Made by a program: the position numbers and the translations under genes. The notes below the pieces were generated by a model. That model was given only the letters and a program-made list of their open reading frames with translations. It did not search any database and was not told the DNA's origin. This document shows, piece by piece, positions 1 to 8,842 of a stretch of 64,000 nt of DNA. Positions within the stretch are counted from its first letter, which is position 1; each line of letters begins with the position of its first letter. Source of the stretch: Bdellovibrionales bacterium Ga0074137 (lineage in GTDB: Bacteria; Bdellovibrionota; Bdellovibrionia; Bdellovibrionales; JAMPXM01); the NCBI GenBank assembly GCA_001464715.1, contig LNDT01000030.1, positions 62,001-126,000 on the forward strand, given 5' to 3'.

Positions 1-72
1 CCACTGAAGCGTGACGAGGCATTGGCTCGGTTTGAAGTTGGTGACTACTGGAAATCATGGAAGAAGAAATGA
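1..72 (+). CDS. C-terminal end of an unidentified protein (partial)
   Basis: Frame 1 is open from the first base to a TGA at 70-72 and encodes 23 residues ending in DYWKSWKKK, a lysine-rich tail that looks like a natural C-terminus. The stop codon overlaps the ATG at 69 of the next gene in an ATGA arrangement, which suggests translational coupling and supports this being real coding sequence. The family cannot be told from so little sequence. Confidence 0.55.
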   Translation, partial: PLKRDEALARFEVGDYWKSWKKK

Positions 73-1121
73 GACTGTGGTCGAGTAAAAGCCGCTTGTG
101 GGGGCAAACAGCAATTCTGTTTTTCTGCGGAGTCTCTGCGGGAGCGGTCGCCGTTATCTTCGCGGCCGGACTCGCGACGGCGGAGGCCAAGGCTCCGGCC
201 GCACCGAAGAAGTCGCTGCAAGAGCAAGCGGCGCAGTTTGAAAATCGGCTTTGCGGCGTAAATCCAAACCGCACTCTTTTTAGAAATCAAAAGCGCGAAG
301 AAGTAGTTCTGTTCTTCCAAAATCATCTCCCTCGAAATCGGACACCGCTCTTAGAAGTTTCTGCAGAAATGAAGGGTCGACTTAAAACGAAGTCCTCCCG
401 GATCGCTGAGGTGAAAAGTTTTGTCGATGCCAACTTTTCTTATGTCCGATCGCTCGACGAGGTTGCGGCCAGTATTGGCGATCGTTTCATCGCAAAGAAA
501 CTGAACTGGCTGGGGCTTGAGCCCGCGTCCGATGATATTGGTCTAGAAGAAGAGCAGGCGATTTTTAAAGCGGCTACGGATTTTGAAACTCAGCTGAAGA
601 AAGACAACGTTTCGGCAAAGGACTTGAAGTCGTATTTACTTTTACAGCTGGGTCCGGTTTTGTATTCGCGATGGAGAAACGAGGGGCTTCGGCGAACGAC
701 ACGCCTTGTTTCACTGGACGACTTTGCAATGCGGACAAAAACGCGCGCCTACGCAGATTCGATGGAATCCAAAGCGACCGAGCTTTTGCGAGCTGTTCCC
801 GGCAGCGGACTTCGAACGAGCGACATGGAGCGAATCATAGATTCAAGTCAGGTCGCTCTATTTTCCGGTGTTAAAGATCGATCACCGGAATACGTTCAAC
901 TGGTTGCAAAAATTAAGAAGCCTGAAATTAAAAAGCTCGTCGAGGCCTATGCCCAGTGGGTAGATCAAGGTGTCGACTCGTTTTCTCAGCGCGATGAAGC
1001 GGCAGCAAAAACCATTCTTGCTCAGAGCGGAATGGGACTGATTCTTCTGTCGGCAAACTTTGGTCCAGGCGTTTCGGATCGCCTCATGGACGCATGCACA
1101 AATCCACCAGCTCGAAAATAA
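69..1121 (+). CDS. Hypothetical exported protein, about 350 aa
   Basis: An upstream in-frame ATG exists at 57, but the ATG at 69 overlaps the stop of the preceding frame (ATGA) and gives a better signal sequence: a basic start (MRLWSSKSR) followed by a hydrophobic stretch to about residue 40 ending in AEAKA. The mature part is mostly charged and probably helical, with no motif I recognise. It contains only two cysteines. Orientation and overlap suggest it is co-transcribed with the gene entering from the left. Function unknown; a periplasmic protein is the most that can be inferred. Confidence 0.75.
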   Translation: MRLWSSKSRLWGQTAILFFCGVSAGAVAVIFAAGLATAEAKAPAAPKKSLQEQAAQFENRLCGVNPNRTLFRNQKREEVVLFFQNHLPRNRTPLLEVSAEMKGRLKTKSSRIAEVKSFVDANFSYVRSLDEVAASIGDRFIAKKLNWLGLEPASDDIGLEEEQAIFKAATDFETQLKKDNVSAKDLKSYLLLQLGPVLYSRWRNEGLRRTTRLVSLDDFAMRTKTRAYADSMESKATELLRAVPGSGLRTSDMERIIDSSQVALFSGVKDRSPEYVQLVAKIKKPEIKKLVEAYAQWVDQGVDSFSQRDEAAAKTILAQSGMGLILLSANFGPGVSDRLMDACTNPPARK

Positions 1122-1136
1122 GCGAATCGACTTGAA

Positions 1137-1152
1137 CGGAGCCGCGGCTCCG
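1137..1152. repeat. 16-bp perfect GC-rich palindrome
   Basis: CGGAGCCGCGGCTCCG is self-complementary over 16 bases and lies between the stop at 1121 and the start of ribD. No T-run follows it, so it is not a typical intrinsic terminator. It could be a weak hairpin in the ribD leader or an operator. Confidence 0.5.
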
Positions 1153-1168
1153 CGCATGATGAATCATT

Positions 1169-2422
1169 GTGCTTGAACCAAGACCGTCTCTAAAAGCTCC
1201 CAATCTCGGTGATGTGATTACTCCTGCTGATGCCATGAAGTGGGCGTTGATCATCGCGCGAAATGGGGCCGGTTTTGTGGCTCCCAATCCGATGGTTGGC
1301 TGCGTGATTGTGGACCGAGATCACAAGTTCATCGCTGGCGGATGGCACGCCAAAATTGGTGAAGCGCACGCGGAAGCCGATGCGCTGGATCGGTTTTCCC
1401 TTGTTCGCGGGAAGCCAGAGAATCTTGCTGGCTGTCATGTTTATGTAACTCTTGAACCCTGTGCTCATGAAGGCCGAACAGGTTCCTGCGCCAAGCTTCT
1501 GGCGCCATTAAAACCCGCCAGTGTGACTTACGCCATTCAGGATCCGAATCCAAAAGTGGCGGGTCAGGGTGCAAAGATTCTTTCCGGCGCCGGTGTGGTC
1601 ACGGTTTGTCTTTCGGAAGCAAGGGCGTGGCCCGCGTTTCCCGATAAGCCGATTGAAGCTGGGGTGCAGATTGATCTCGTCGAGGAGGCTGAAGATTTAT
1701 CTGAAGTATTTCTTTGGACGATGAGAAATCAAGGGAAGGGCGCGCTACCTTTTGTCACGGTGAAGGTTGCGGCCAGTTTGGATGGTCGGGTCTCGATGCA
1801 CTCGGGAGAGAGTCAGTGGATCACTGGTGAACAAGCTCGAGAAAAGGGTCACCGTCTTCGTCTGGAGCACGACGCTGTCATCGTCGGGCGAAAGACAGTC
1901 GAGGCCGACAATCCATCGATGAATGTTCGTCTCGAAGAATTCGCGGGACACGTTAACTCCGTCGTCCTCGTCGATCCAAAAGCTAAACTGATGGATCGGC
2001 TCAAGGAATTCAACATCGCGAAAGTCCGGCCTCCCGAGCGAGTTTTCGTTTGCGTGCAAACCGGCGTTGCGGATCCCGCGGCTGTGGCGCGAGGGCGTGC
2101 GCAAGGCTTCAACGTGTTCGAAGCCGAAGGTGCAAAATCAGGCGTCATTGACCTGCGCGATATGCTCAAAAAACTTCGCGAACTCGGAATCGGTAGCGTT
2201 TATGTCGAGGGCGGCGCTGGAACCGTCGGACCGTTCATCGATCACGACATCGTCAATAGACTCCATGTTTTTTTGGCGACCTCCGTGCTGGGCGGAAAAT
2301 ATGCGACGGGCTGGTCAGATCTTTGCGGCGTCGAAAAGCTAAAGGACGGCTGGAAACTTAAGCGCCAGCGCGTGAAGTTGATTGGCGCCGACATTCATAT
2401 CACCGGTCGGTTTGATCTTTAG
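1169..2422 (+). CDS. ribD: Bifunctional riboflavin biosynthesis deaminase/reductase RibD
   Basis: RibD carries out two steps of riboflavin synthesis: deamination of the diaminopyrimidine intermediate, then NADPH reduction of its ribose side chain. The N-terminal deaminase domain shows the zinc site HAEADAL and PCAHEGRTGSC (roughly residues 70-110). The C-terminal reductase domain begins near VTVKVAASLDGRVS with SQWITGEQAR, and ends with the conserved YVEGGAGT region. Length (417 aa) is slightly above the usual 360-380, mostly from an N-terminal extension. The GTG start at 1169 has no clear ribosome site; GTG 1214 or ATG 1235 are possible alternatives. Its stop overlaps that of the convergent trmJ gene by four bases. 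No other rib gene is visible nearby. Confidence 0.93.
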   Translation: MLEPRPSLKAPNLGDVITPADAMKWALIIARNGAGFVAPNPMVGCVIVDRDHKFIAGGWHAKIGEAHAEADALDRFSLVRGKPENLAGCHVYVTLEPCAHEGRTGSCAKLLAPLKPASVTYAIQDPNPKVAGQGAKILSGAGVVTVCLSEARAWPAFPDKPIEAGVQIDLVEEAEDLSEVFLWTMRNQGKGALPFVTVKVAASLDGRVSMHSGESQWITGEQAREKGHRLRLEHDAVIVGRKTVEADNPSMNVRLEEFAGHVNSVVLVDPKAKLMDRLKEFNIAKVRPPERVFVCVQTGVADPAAVARGRAQGFNVFEAEGAKSGVIDLRDMLKKLRELGIGSVYVEGGAGTVGPFIDHDIVNRLHVFLATSVLGGKYATGWSDLCGVEKLKDGWKLKRQRVKLIGADIHITGRFDL

Positions 2423-3288
2423 TTTTTCTTGCCAAGAATTTTATTGGCAGTCTCTAGCTTTTCGACAGTTTGAAATAGAACTTTTTCTAGAAGGCGAACG
2501 TCCTCAGGAAGCGGACAGTGCGAGAGCAAAACGCGGTTGAGTGATGTTTCAATGGTGACTTTCCGGGAACCGAGATCAAATCCCAAAGCTTCAAGCCACG
2601 CGCGAATCGCTTTTTTGGGGTACTCTAGGCGTCCGGCCGGAAGCGCCTCACCCGGCAGCACTTGTTGCGTGAGCCCGCTCGCGACTTTTGAGTCAACGGC
2701 TGCGCCTGCTCCGAGATGTCGGCCGACGTCCGAATCAAGAATGTAAAGCGCAATGAGGACGGCGTGCGACAAGTTGAAACTTGTGTGTGAACCGGTGGCC
2801 GGGAGGCGGCAGATAAAATTGGCCGGTTCAAGTTCTTCCAGAGTCAGTCCGTCGTCTTCGGAACCAAAATGAAGTTGGATCTGGCTCTTTGGATTCCAAA
2901 AAGGATGATCTGTTTGCGCAGCCAATGTCGTGAGTCGATCCGAAAAGTTCGTGACGTTTTTTTTGACGCCGTCGCGCGCGCTGAAAGCGATTTTAATACC
3001 TTGGCCATGGGCTTCAAGATAATCGTCCATCGACGCATGAACTTTCGCAGCGATTAATATGTCTGAACTGTGCGTCGATCCTTGGCGCGCCTCGTGTTGA
3101 ACCATCGACGAAGTCCAGTCACACCTGGGAGAAACAATGTGAAGTTCTGTGCATCCAAGATTTCCCATGGCGCGCGCGCACATGCCAATATTTCGCGGAT
3201 AAATCGGACGATGTAGTACGACAGACGTTCGCAAAAGCGGCGACGTTGGCAGGAGGGGAGACTGAGTGTCGGTGGTCTTAGGCTCCAT
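2419..3288 (-). CDS. trmJ: TrmJ-like SpoU/TrmH family RNA 2'-O-methyltransferase
   Basis: Probably methylates the ribose of a tRNA residue (position 32 in TrmJ) using S-adenosylmethionine. The three SPOUT motifs are present: RNIGMCARAMGNLG near the N-terminus, FGSEDDGL in the middle, and SFNLSHAVLIALY near residue 185. The last forms part of the trefoil-knot SAM site. 289 aa is longer than Escherichia coli TrmJ (about 246 aa) because of N- and C-terminal extensions. The start overlaps the end of the aromatic hydroxylase gene by 11 bases, so it is the last gene of the minus-strand operon that begins with the SelO-like gene. The family is clear; target specificity is inferred. Confidence 0.85.
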   Translation of the reverse strand: MEPKTTDTQSPLLPTSPLLRTSVVLHRPIYPRNIGMCARAMGNLGCTELHIVSPRCDWTSSMVQHEARQGSTHSSDILIAAKVHASMDDYLEAHGQGIKIAFSARDGVKKNVTNFSDRLTTLAAQTDHPFWNPKSQIQLHFGSEDDGLTLEELEPANFICRLPATGSHTSFNLSHAVLIALYILDSDVGRHLGAGAAVDSKVASGLTQQVLPGEALPAGRLEYPKKAIRAWLEALGFDLGSRKVTIETSLNRVLLSHCPLPEDVRLLEKVLFQTVEKLETANKILGKKN

Positions 3289-5080
3289 GCAGTGTCTTCA
3301 ATGCATCTTGGATGTGAAGAGCAGGTGTGCCGCCCGCTTTTGAGATTTCAGAAAGTCGTTCAGAAACCTTGCTAGATAGAGTCGCTACGTCGTGCGAACT
3401 TGTGGCATTTTTGGCTCGGCGATCCATCAATTCAATCAGCTCGAGAAGTTCAGTCAATAAAAGCCAATCGTCACCGGCCGAAGTCAAAACGTCGGACGTA
3501 AGACTCGTGAGATTAAGTGCAGATACGCTCTCTCTGAGTTCGCGGACTTTACTGAACAGAGAATGGCGTTTCAGAGTGGAGTCGTCGTAAGTTCTTAGCG
3601 GCACTGTTTTTTTGGTGAAGTCATCAGTGTCGCCAAATTTCGGACGGTCAGCGGGCCCGCCGTAGACGCTGTTGACCTCGGTTCCGATCGCCATATCAAA
3701 GATGCCCCACGATGGATCAAACAAGAGCTCATTGCCTCGTGAAGCTTTGGCTTGGTTCAGAGTTAGAATCACTAAGCGCTGCTCACTGTTGAAAGTAAGT
3801 TTTGTGATATTACCACGAACGATGACGCCACTTTCGAAATGAAGAGTCACAGTTTCGTTCGATCCCGATCCGGCCGCAAGAATTCCGATCTTTGAAAGCT
3901 CGGTCGATGAAAGCTTTGAAGGATTCGTTAGACCCGAGCGTCCCATTTTCGACTCAACGTCGACGCGACCCACGGGAGATCCGAAACCGTGGTGGTGGTG
4001 GTTGACGCCTTGCCCTTCGATTTCTTGACCTCGTAGCGCAAGCTGCGTGGGGCCCTCGAAGGAGAGATAGGCGGCGGTGCTCTCGCTGGAATTTTTAGAT
4101 GTGCCACCAAGATACTTCTTTAAGATTCCTGAAATCTGAAGACCGGAATCAAGCTCAACAGTGTTCACTGTCTCAGCGCGCACGGCTTTTTCAAGCGACT
4201 CTGTACCGCCTCGGCGATAGGCCATAGTCAAAGAAAGTTCGTCGAGGACTTCTGACAGCATTTCAAAGCTTGGAGCTACGAAGAGTTGTGGTTGTTGCTC
4301 GGTGATATCGTAAGAATAATTGATGCAGTCGAGACTTAGCGGGATTTTTTTTACTTTCGAACTTACCGCAGATCTTGATTCGCCGACGGATGACAAGAGT
4401 CCAGCTCCGAAAATCTTCGGGTTCTCAAGGCTTCCAATCAACCCATATTCAGCCGTCCACCAATTCATACGACCCAAAATAGCCGCCTCGGACGTTGTCT
4501 TTATCGCGGACGTGACTTGGGCGAGGCGTTCTTCCGATTGACGAATCTGAGTCGACGTCGATCCTGGTGATTCTTTTATATCCGAGAGGATTCGAATGGC
4601 CTCGTACTGATCGATATCCTCTTTCGACAATATCGCTTTGCGAGCCACCATCGCGTACGACTTCAGATAATGAGCAAAAGCAGGATCTACGAGAATCGGC
4701 GCATGTCCCGCGGCTTCGTGAACGATGTCGGGAGCCGGTGTGTAAAGAAGATGGTCGGCGGATCGCATGTCGCACGCGATGGGTAAAACTCCCAGCGACT
4801 GAAGCTCCATAAAGGCTGCAGGTGGAATGAAGCCGCTCACGGGCACGGCGCGCCATCCGAACTTTTCCAGTTTCTCGTTCATGACGTCGATACGAGGAAT
4901 TTTATCGACTTCGATTCCGGTTTTTTTAAGACCATCGATGTAACACGAGTGAGCGTGAACAGAGAGAAACGATTTAAGTTGGCGCATGATGTGCCGCCAG
5001 ACGGCCTGATCGACCGGCGTGTAGCGATCGTAGTTTTGCGTGACCACATAGCGCTCAAGATGTTTCGGAAGTTGAGTCAT
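3278..5080 (-). CDS. Aromatic amino acid hydroxylase (phenylalanine 4-monooxygenase-like) with a long C-terminal extension
   Basis: The N-terminal 270 or so residues match the iron/tetrahydropterin-dependent aromatic amino acid hydroxylases, which convert phenylalanine to tyrosine. The two iron histidines are in HEAAGH (about residues 121-126) and the third ligand is the Glu of WWTAEYGL (about 211). The remaining 330 residues are not part of the catalytic core; they include a short histidine run near the middle and a helical tail, and I do not recognise them. The start at 5080 overlaps the hldD stop as ATGA, so the longer frame beginning at 5149 is rejected. The 600-aa length is about twice that of the compact bacterial enzyme. 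Confidence 0.85.
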   Translation of the reverse strand: MTQLPKHLERYVVTQNYDRYTPVDQAVWRHIMRQLKSFLSVHAHSCYIDGLKKTGIEVDKIPRIDVMNEKLEKFGWRAVPVSGFIPPAAFMELQSLGVLPIACDMRSADHLLYTPAPDIVHEAAGHAPILVDPAFAHYLKSYAMVARKAILSKEDIDQYEAIRILSDIKESPGSTSTQIRQSEERLAQVTSAIKTTSEAAILGRMNWWTAEYGLIGSLENPKIFGAGLLSSVGESRSAVSSKVKKIPLSLDCINYSYDITEQQPQLFVAPSFEMLSEVLDELSLTMAYRRGGTESLEKAVRAETVNTVELDSGLQISGILKKYLGGTSKNSSESTAAYLSFEGPTQLALRGQEIEGQGVNHHHHGFGSPVGRVDVESKMGRSGLTNPSKLSSTELSKIGILAAGSGSNETVTLHFESGVIVRGNITKLTFNSEQRLVILTLNQAKASRGNELLFDPSWGIFDMAIGTEVNSVYGGPADRPKFGDTDDFTKKTVPLRTYDDSTLKRHSLFSKVRELRESVSALNLTSLTSDVLTSAGDDWLLLTELLELIELMDRRAKNATSSHDVATLSSKVSERLSEISKAGGTPALHIQDALKTLHGA

Positions 5081-6120
5081 AGCCAGGGGGACGTTTCGTT
5101 TTTTAAGTGATTGGAAACGTAATCTTTGACTCCGACTTCCAGTGACCACTGCGGTTTCGACAGACCCAGCGCCAGGAGGCGATTCATTTTCGCTTCAGTA
5201 AAATATTGATAGCGAGGGCGCATGGCCTCGGGAATGTCGATAAAATCGATCGCGAGATCGCGACCCAAGCCCTGAAAGGTCGCCTTTGCAAGATCGTTCC
5301 ACGACCGCGCTTGGCCGAAGCCCATATTATAAATCCCACTCATCGCCGGTTTTTTATCAGGTGCGCTTCGGTTCGCGCTTACGCTTGTGCCCGACGCCGA
5401 AACTGCGCGCAGGAGAAGCTCGTCCATCCAGCGCACGATGTCTTTAACGTAAACAAAATCTCGAAGCTGCTCACCATCTTTGAAATCAGGTCGATGGGAT
5501 TTGAAAAGTTTGAGACGCCCGGTCTCGCGGATCTGATGGAAGGCTTTGAAGACGACGCTCGCCATGTCTTTCTTTAAATATTCGTTCGGTCCATAAACAT
5601 TGAAGAATCGAAGGCCATACCAATGAGGCGGGATTTTTTCTTTCTCTTCGACGGCTTTTTCAACGAATCGATCGAACTGAGCTTTTGACTCACCGTAGGG
5701 GTTTAGTGGCTTAAAAATTTTCGACGGCGAAGCATCGTCGAAGCCCTCGGCTCCATCGCCATAAACGGCGCCACTGGAGGCGTAGATCACCGGTTTTTTA
5801 TTTTCTGTGCACCAGTTCCAGATGCGGCGGGTGTACTCGTAATTGTTTTCGGTAAGAAACGCGACGTTGAGCTCCGTCGTCGCCGAGCAAGCCCCCATGT
5901 GAACAATGGCCTCGACGTGCTCTTTGGCCTCTTTCGTTTCAAGAAAATTCCAGATGTCGTCTTTGCCGAGAAATCTTGAGATCTGACGTTTTGCAAGAAC
6001 TTCGGGTCGCTCTGATGGCGAGATGGTGTCGACCGCGATAATGTTTTTAACACCGCGATTGTTGAGTTGCCAGATCATGGCAGAACCGATGAAGCCCGTG
6101 GCGCCCGTGACGATAATCAT
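5077..6120 (-). CDS. hldD: ADP-L-glycero-D-manno-heptose 6-epimerase
   Basis: An extended short-chain dehydrogenase that epimerises the ADP-heptose precursor of the LPS inner core. It has the Rossmann motif TGATGFIGS at the N-terminus, the catalytic YGESK (Tyr/Lys pair) near residue 140, and the typical RFFNVYGPNEYLKKDMASVVF segment split over residues 170-195. At 347 aa it is somewhat longer than the roughly 310-aa enterobacterial enzyme, with an insertion near residue 250 (ASGTSVSANRSAPDKK). It lies 40 bp behind the SelO-like gene and overlaps the downstream hydroxylase gene. It implies an LPS with a heptose-containing core. Confidence 0.93.
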   Translation of the reverse strand: MIIVTGATGFIGSAMIWQLNNRGVKNIIAVDTISPSERPEVLAKRQISRFLGKDDIWNFLETKEAKEHVEAIVHMGACSATTELNVAFLTENNYEYTRRIWNWCTENKKPVIYASSGAVYGDGAEGFDDASPSKIFKPLNPYGESKAQFDRFVEKAVEEKEKIPPHWYGLRFFNVYGPNEYLKKDMASVVFKAFHQIRETGRLKLFKSHRPDFKDGEQLRDFVYVKDIVRWMDELLLRAVSASGTSVSANRSAPDKKPAMSGIYNMGFGQARSWNDLAKATFQGLGRDLAIDFIDIPEAMRPRYQYFTEAKMNRLLALGLSKPQWSLEVGVKDYVSNHLKNETSPWL

Positions 6121-6160
6121 GAGCCAAGTCGTATCCTGGGAAGCCAGATTCGTCCAGGTC

Positions 6161-8041
6161 CTAAATGTCTTCTTCGTGCTCTATCGAAATATTGACGAGG
6201 ACATTAAAGAGATCCCCGGCGGCAGTGGAAACTACGGCAGGTTTGGTTGCCGGTGTGTTGCCCGGAGCCTGCGAAGAAATATAAAGTTCGATGGCTTGGC
6301 GCAGGTCATCGAGGGCCACGCCGCGCTTGCGCGCTTTAACGATTTCTTCAACGAGGTATTCGGATCCGTTTCCAGTGATGCGGCCTTCGAAGTTTTTGTT
6401 TCGAGCACGTTGGCGCCAAGCTCGCAGTTTCGATGGGTGTGGTTTTTCGCCCAAGACCTCAGAGACGAGCGAGCCGTAAGCTTTCAAAAAGTGATCGATT
6501 TTGAATTTTAAGGATCCGCGCAGTTTTAGATCGGCGCGTTTCGCAAAGGACGACCGCATCGAATTCAGTGCCTGATCTGCAGGGACGTTTTTCAAGTTGC
6601 GATTCTCATCAAACATGAAGTCCGGTAGGTCACGCAGTAGACGTCGCATGTTGAAGACCGCGGGGCGATTGACTCCGTCGGGGAGTTTTTTCTGACCGGC
6701 CTTGGTTTTTAAGGTCTCGAGTTTAAGAAACGAAGTGTAAAGCGTTTCAACAGCGCGCTTTCGCGGTCCTGCGAGAAGTGCTTCGGCTTCATTAGCTTCA
6801 AGTCCGATCTGTCGTAAGAACTCGCGCCGAAGCTCGAGATCAAATTCGCGATCAAAGATTCGTCCAGCTTCTGATTGAGAGAACTTTTCTAGGTTTTCTT
6901 TTCGTCCGGATTCAAGAAACTCCGCGGCCTGAGCGAACACCTGCACTGTGAAACGAGCTTTGCCTCGCTGTTCGTTTAGGTTTGTGGAAAATCGATCGAT
7001 GTCATCGTAGCGATATTGATCGTGTCTGAGTCCGAACTGACGAATGCTTCCATAGTCGATAATGCCAGCGTTGGTGAGCACGTTGTCGCCGTCCCAATCA
7101 AGCCATGCGAAAATGTATCGACGTTCGAGGCGTGCAGCGAACTGCGCAAACTCTCGCGCGATTTCATTCACGGCGCGGCGATAGCGATCAGGACTTCGTG
7201 GATTCCATGCCCAAACGCCGTTGTCGTGCTGCCGTCGAATGACAAGATCAAAACCACGCGCCAACGTTCCGCGCTCGCCCTGCTTCAGCCATAAAAACAA
7301 ATGCGCTGGGCGGAATAAGTTCGGAGCCGCACGTACGCCGATGCCGACGCCACGACCGAGATCGATCACCGCTAAAACGCGTTCGGTGGAAAGACCGTTT
7401 CGATGAAAGACTTCGGAAAAAAGCGCGCTGCCGATAAGTTCGGTGGTGTCGGCGAGTCCGCAGCCGTATCCAAATTCTTCTGTCCCGGTTTTTAGTGGTC
7501 GTTGTGCTTCGACAGCTCCGGGCGAGAGCTGTGTGACGCCCGTACCGCGACTTGAAATATCCCACGTTGTTCCGCGGTGCCGAATTGTGCCGTTCCAAAT
7601 TCCGCGTCCATCGCCAGACGTGCGCCCTTGTTTGTCGGAGTGCTGAAGCTGGAGATAGCGTGTCGCCATGTACTGATTCGGCTTGAGCTGACTTGGAGGA
7701 ATTGGCGCGCCGTTTTCTTGATCCCACTCGTTGACGATCTGAATGCTAAAAGTTTCAATGATTTTTTTGTCGAGTTCGGGAGTCATTTTATGAGGGTGAT
7801 CACTTGAGATTAAACCCATGTCTTTGGCGAGATGAAAATTGAACCACAAAACTTGGCCGCGATTTAGTTTTCGAACGGGGTAGAGAACGCAGCCCTCGGG
7901 AACTGTGTCTTGCCAGGGATGACGGCCATCGACGCTGTCGAAAGACGAATAGTCCCAGCGCTTCTCCTCGTTTTTTCGAGAAGGAGACCCGGAATTTGCC
8001 GGAGACCATGATGCAGGACGTGTTGCCAATCGTTTCGACAT
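6161..8041 (-). CDS. Divergent SelO-like (YdiU/UPF0061) pseudokinase-fold protein
   Basis: SelO proteins have a protein-kinase fold with inverted ATP binding and transfer AMP to proteins. Several blocks here align by eye with the family: GDGRGIWNG, TTWDISSRGTGVTQLSP, ELIGSALFSEVF followed by STERVLAVI, and the metal/nucleotide segment DWDGDNV...IIDYG. The lysine usually found in the LKGAG-type motif is replaced by Arg (SSRGTG), so activity is uncertain. The C-terminal 200 residues are charged and unassigned. The frame stays open to 8125, inside the transposon repeat, but the ATG at 8041 is preferred. No ribosome-binding site precedes it; a GCCGATAA box lies 10 nt upstream. It is the first gene of the run to hldD, the hydroxylase and trmJ. 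Confidence 0.7.
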   Translation of the reverse strand: MSKRLATRPASWSPANSGSPSRKNEEKRWDYSSFDSVDGRHPWQDTVPEGCVLYPVRKLNRGQVLWFNFHLAKDMGLISSDHPHKMTPELDKKIIETFSIQIVNEWDQENGAPIPPSQLKPNQYMATRYLQLQHSDKQGRTSGDGRGIWNGTIRHRGTTWDISSRGTGVTQLSPGAVEAQRPLKTGTEEFGYGCGLADTTELIGSALFSEVFHRNGLSTERVLAVIDLGRGVGIGVRAAPNLFRPAHLFLWLKQGERGTLARGFDLVIRRQHDNGVWAWNPRSPDRYRRAVNEIAREFAQFAARLERRYIFAWLDWDGDNVLTNAGIIDYGSIRQFGLRHDQYRYDDIDRFSTNLNEQRGKARFTVQVFAQAAEFLESGRKENLEKFSQSEAGRIFDREFDLELRREFLRQIGLEANEAEALLAGPRKRAVETLYTSFLKLETLKTKAGQKKLPDGVNRPAVFNMRRLLRDLPDFMFDENRNLKNVPADQALNSMRSSFAKRADLKLRGSLKFKIDHFLKAYGSLVSEVLGEKPHPSKLRAWRQRARNKNFEGRITGNGSEYLVEEIVKARKRGVALDDLRQAIELYISSQAPGNTPATKPAVVSTAAGDLFNVLVNISIEHEEDI

Positions 8042-8051
8042 TGCAATTGCG

Positions 8052-8078
8052 TTATCGGCCCCCCACGTATCATCTTGA
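8052..8078 (-). promoter_or_regulatory. Possible sigma-28-like promoter of the SelO-like gene
   Basis: Reading the minus strand, TCAA (8078-8075) is followed after exactly 15 bases by GCCGATAA (8059-8052). This is close to the enterobacterial FliA consensus TAAA-N15-GCCGATAA. The box ends 10 nt before the proposed ATG, leaving almost no leader. Identification is by eye only and a chance match is possible. Confidence 0.35.
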
Positions 8079-8090
8079 GCCTCCCTAGCC

Positions 8091-8113
8091 GGTACCCGGT
8101 TCTTTTTGCAGAA
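8091..8113 (+). repeat. Left 23-bp inverted repeat of the RAYT unit
   Basis: Perfect reverse complement of 8843-8865. No further copy was noticed by eye elsewhere in this window. Confidence 0.85.
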
Positions 8114-8180
8114 ATGGTGCGTCAATTGCGGCTATTGTCGAGTCGAGCTGGGCCAGAAACTTGGAAGCCCGGGTCGGGCT

Positions 8181-8825
8181 ATGCCAAGAAAACCAATTCC
8201 GCCCAGCGACCATCTTCCGTATCACATCACTGCGCGCGCCCTGAATCGGGAGCCATTTCCGGTTCCGATTCGCGACATGTGGAGCTTGATTCAAGACTAC
8301 TTATTTTTGACGACGCATCTTTACGGCCTGAACGTTCATAGCTTTGTTCTGATGCCGAACCATTTTCATCTTTTAGTGAGCACGCCGAACTCAAATATCG
8401 GAGCGGCGATGAACTATTTTATGCGAGAGACGGCGCGGGAAACTTCACGGCTTTCGAATCGCATCAATCAGACATTTGGAGCGAGACATCACAAGTGTCT
8501 CATAGGGAACGCGCACTACTTTTTCACGGCCTACAAATACGTCTATCGAAATCCGGTGCGCGCGGGGTTATCGAGGCGCACAGAGGAGTACCCGTATTCG
8601 ACGCTTGCTGGAGCGTTGGGTTTACGCCCCCTCGTAGTGCCTCTGACCGAGGACACTATTCTATTTCCCGGAAATTTTGATTGGACGGCGCTCGAGTGGC
8701 TCAATCGAACGCCGGATGAAGTCGTTGAAGACGAGGTCAGACAAGCGCTGAAGCATTCGGAGTTCGAACTCAATACGAATCGGATTTTAGGAAGGCCAAG
8801 CGTGCTCGAAACGGAACTTTTATAG
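8181..8825 (+). CDS. REP-associated tyrosine transposase (Y1/HUH family)
   Basis: A single-strand DNA transposase related to IS200/IS605 TnpA that cuts through a catalytic tyrosine. The HUH motif is seen as MPNHFHLLV (about residue 55), and the likely nucleophile lies in AYKYVYRNPVRAGL, typical of the RAYT subgroup. The start at MPRKPIPP is favoured over the longer frame from 8106, which would run through the left repeat. Length (214 aa) is normal and the frame is intact. RAYTs are usually single-copy domesticated genes linked to short palindromic repeats, so this may be a host-maintained gene and not an active insertion sequence. Confidence 0.88.
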   Translation: MPRKPIPPSDHLPYHITARALNREPFPVPIRDMWSLIQDYLFLTTHLYGLNVHSFVLMPNHFHLLVSTPNSNIGAAMNYFMRETARETSRLSNRINQTFGARHHKCLIGNAHYFFTAYKYVYRNPVRAGLSRRTEEYPYSTLAGALGLRPLVVPLTEDTILFPGNFDWTALEWLNRTPDEVVEDEVRQALKHSEFELNTNRILGRPSVLETELL

Positions 8826-8842
8826 CTGGCGCGACGCGACGC

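Noticed and set aside
7430-7445. GCCGATAA match similar to the fibre promoter boxes
   Set aside because: It is inside the SelO-like coding region, not near a start codon, and has no TAAA at the required distance; the 8-base motif is expected by chance in a sequence of this length.
8106-8180. N-terminal extension of the transposase containing cysteines
   Set aside because: It is translated from the inside of the left inverted repeat and flanking DNA; the family N-terminus begins at MPRKP (8181).
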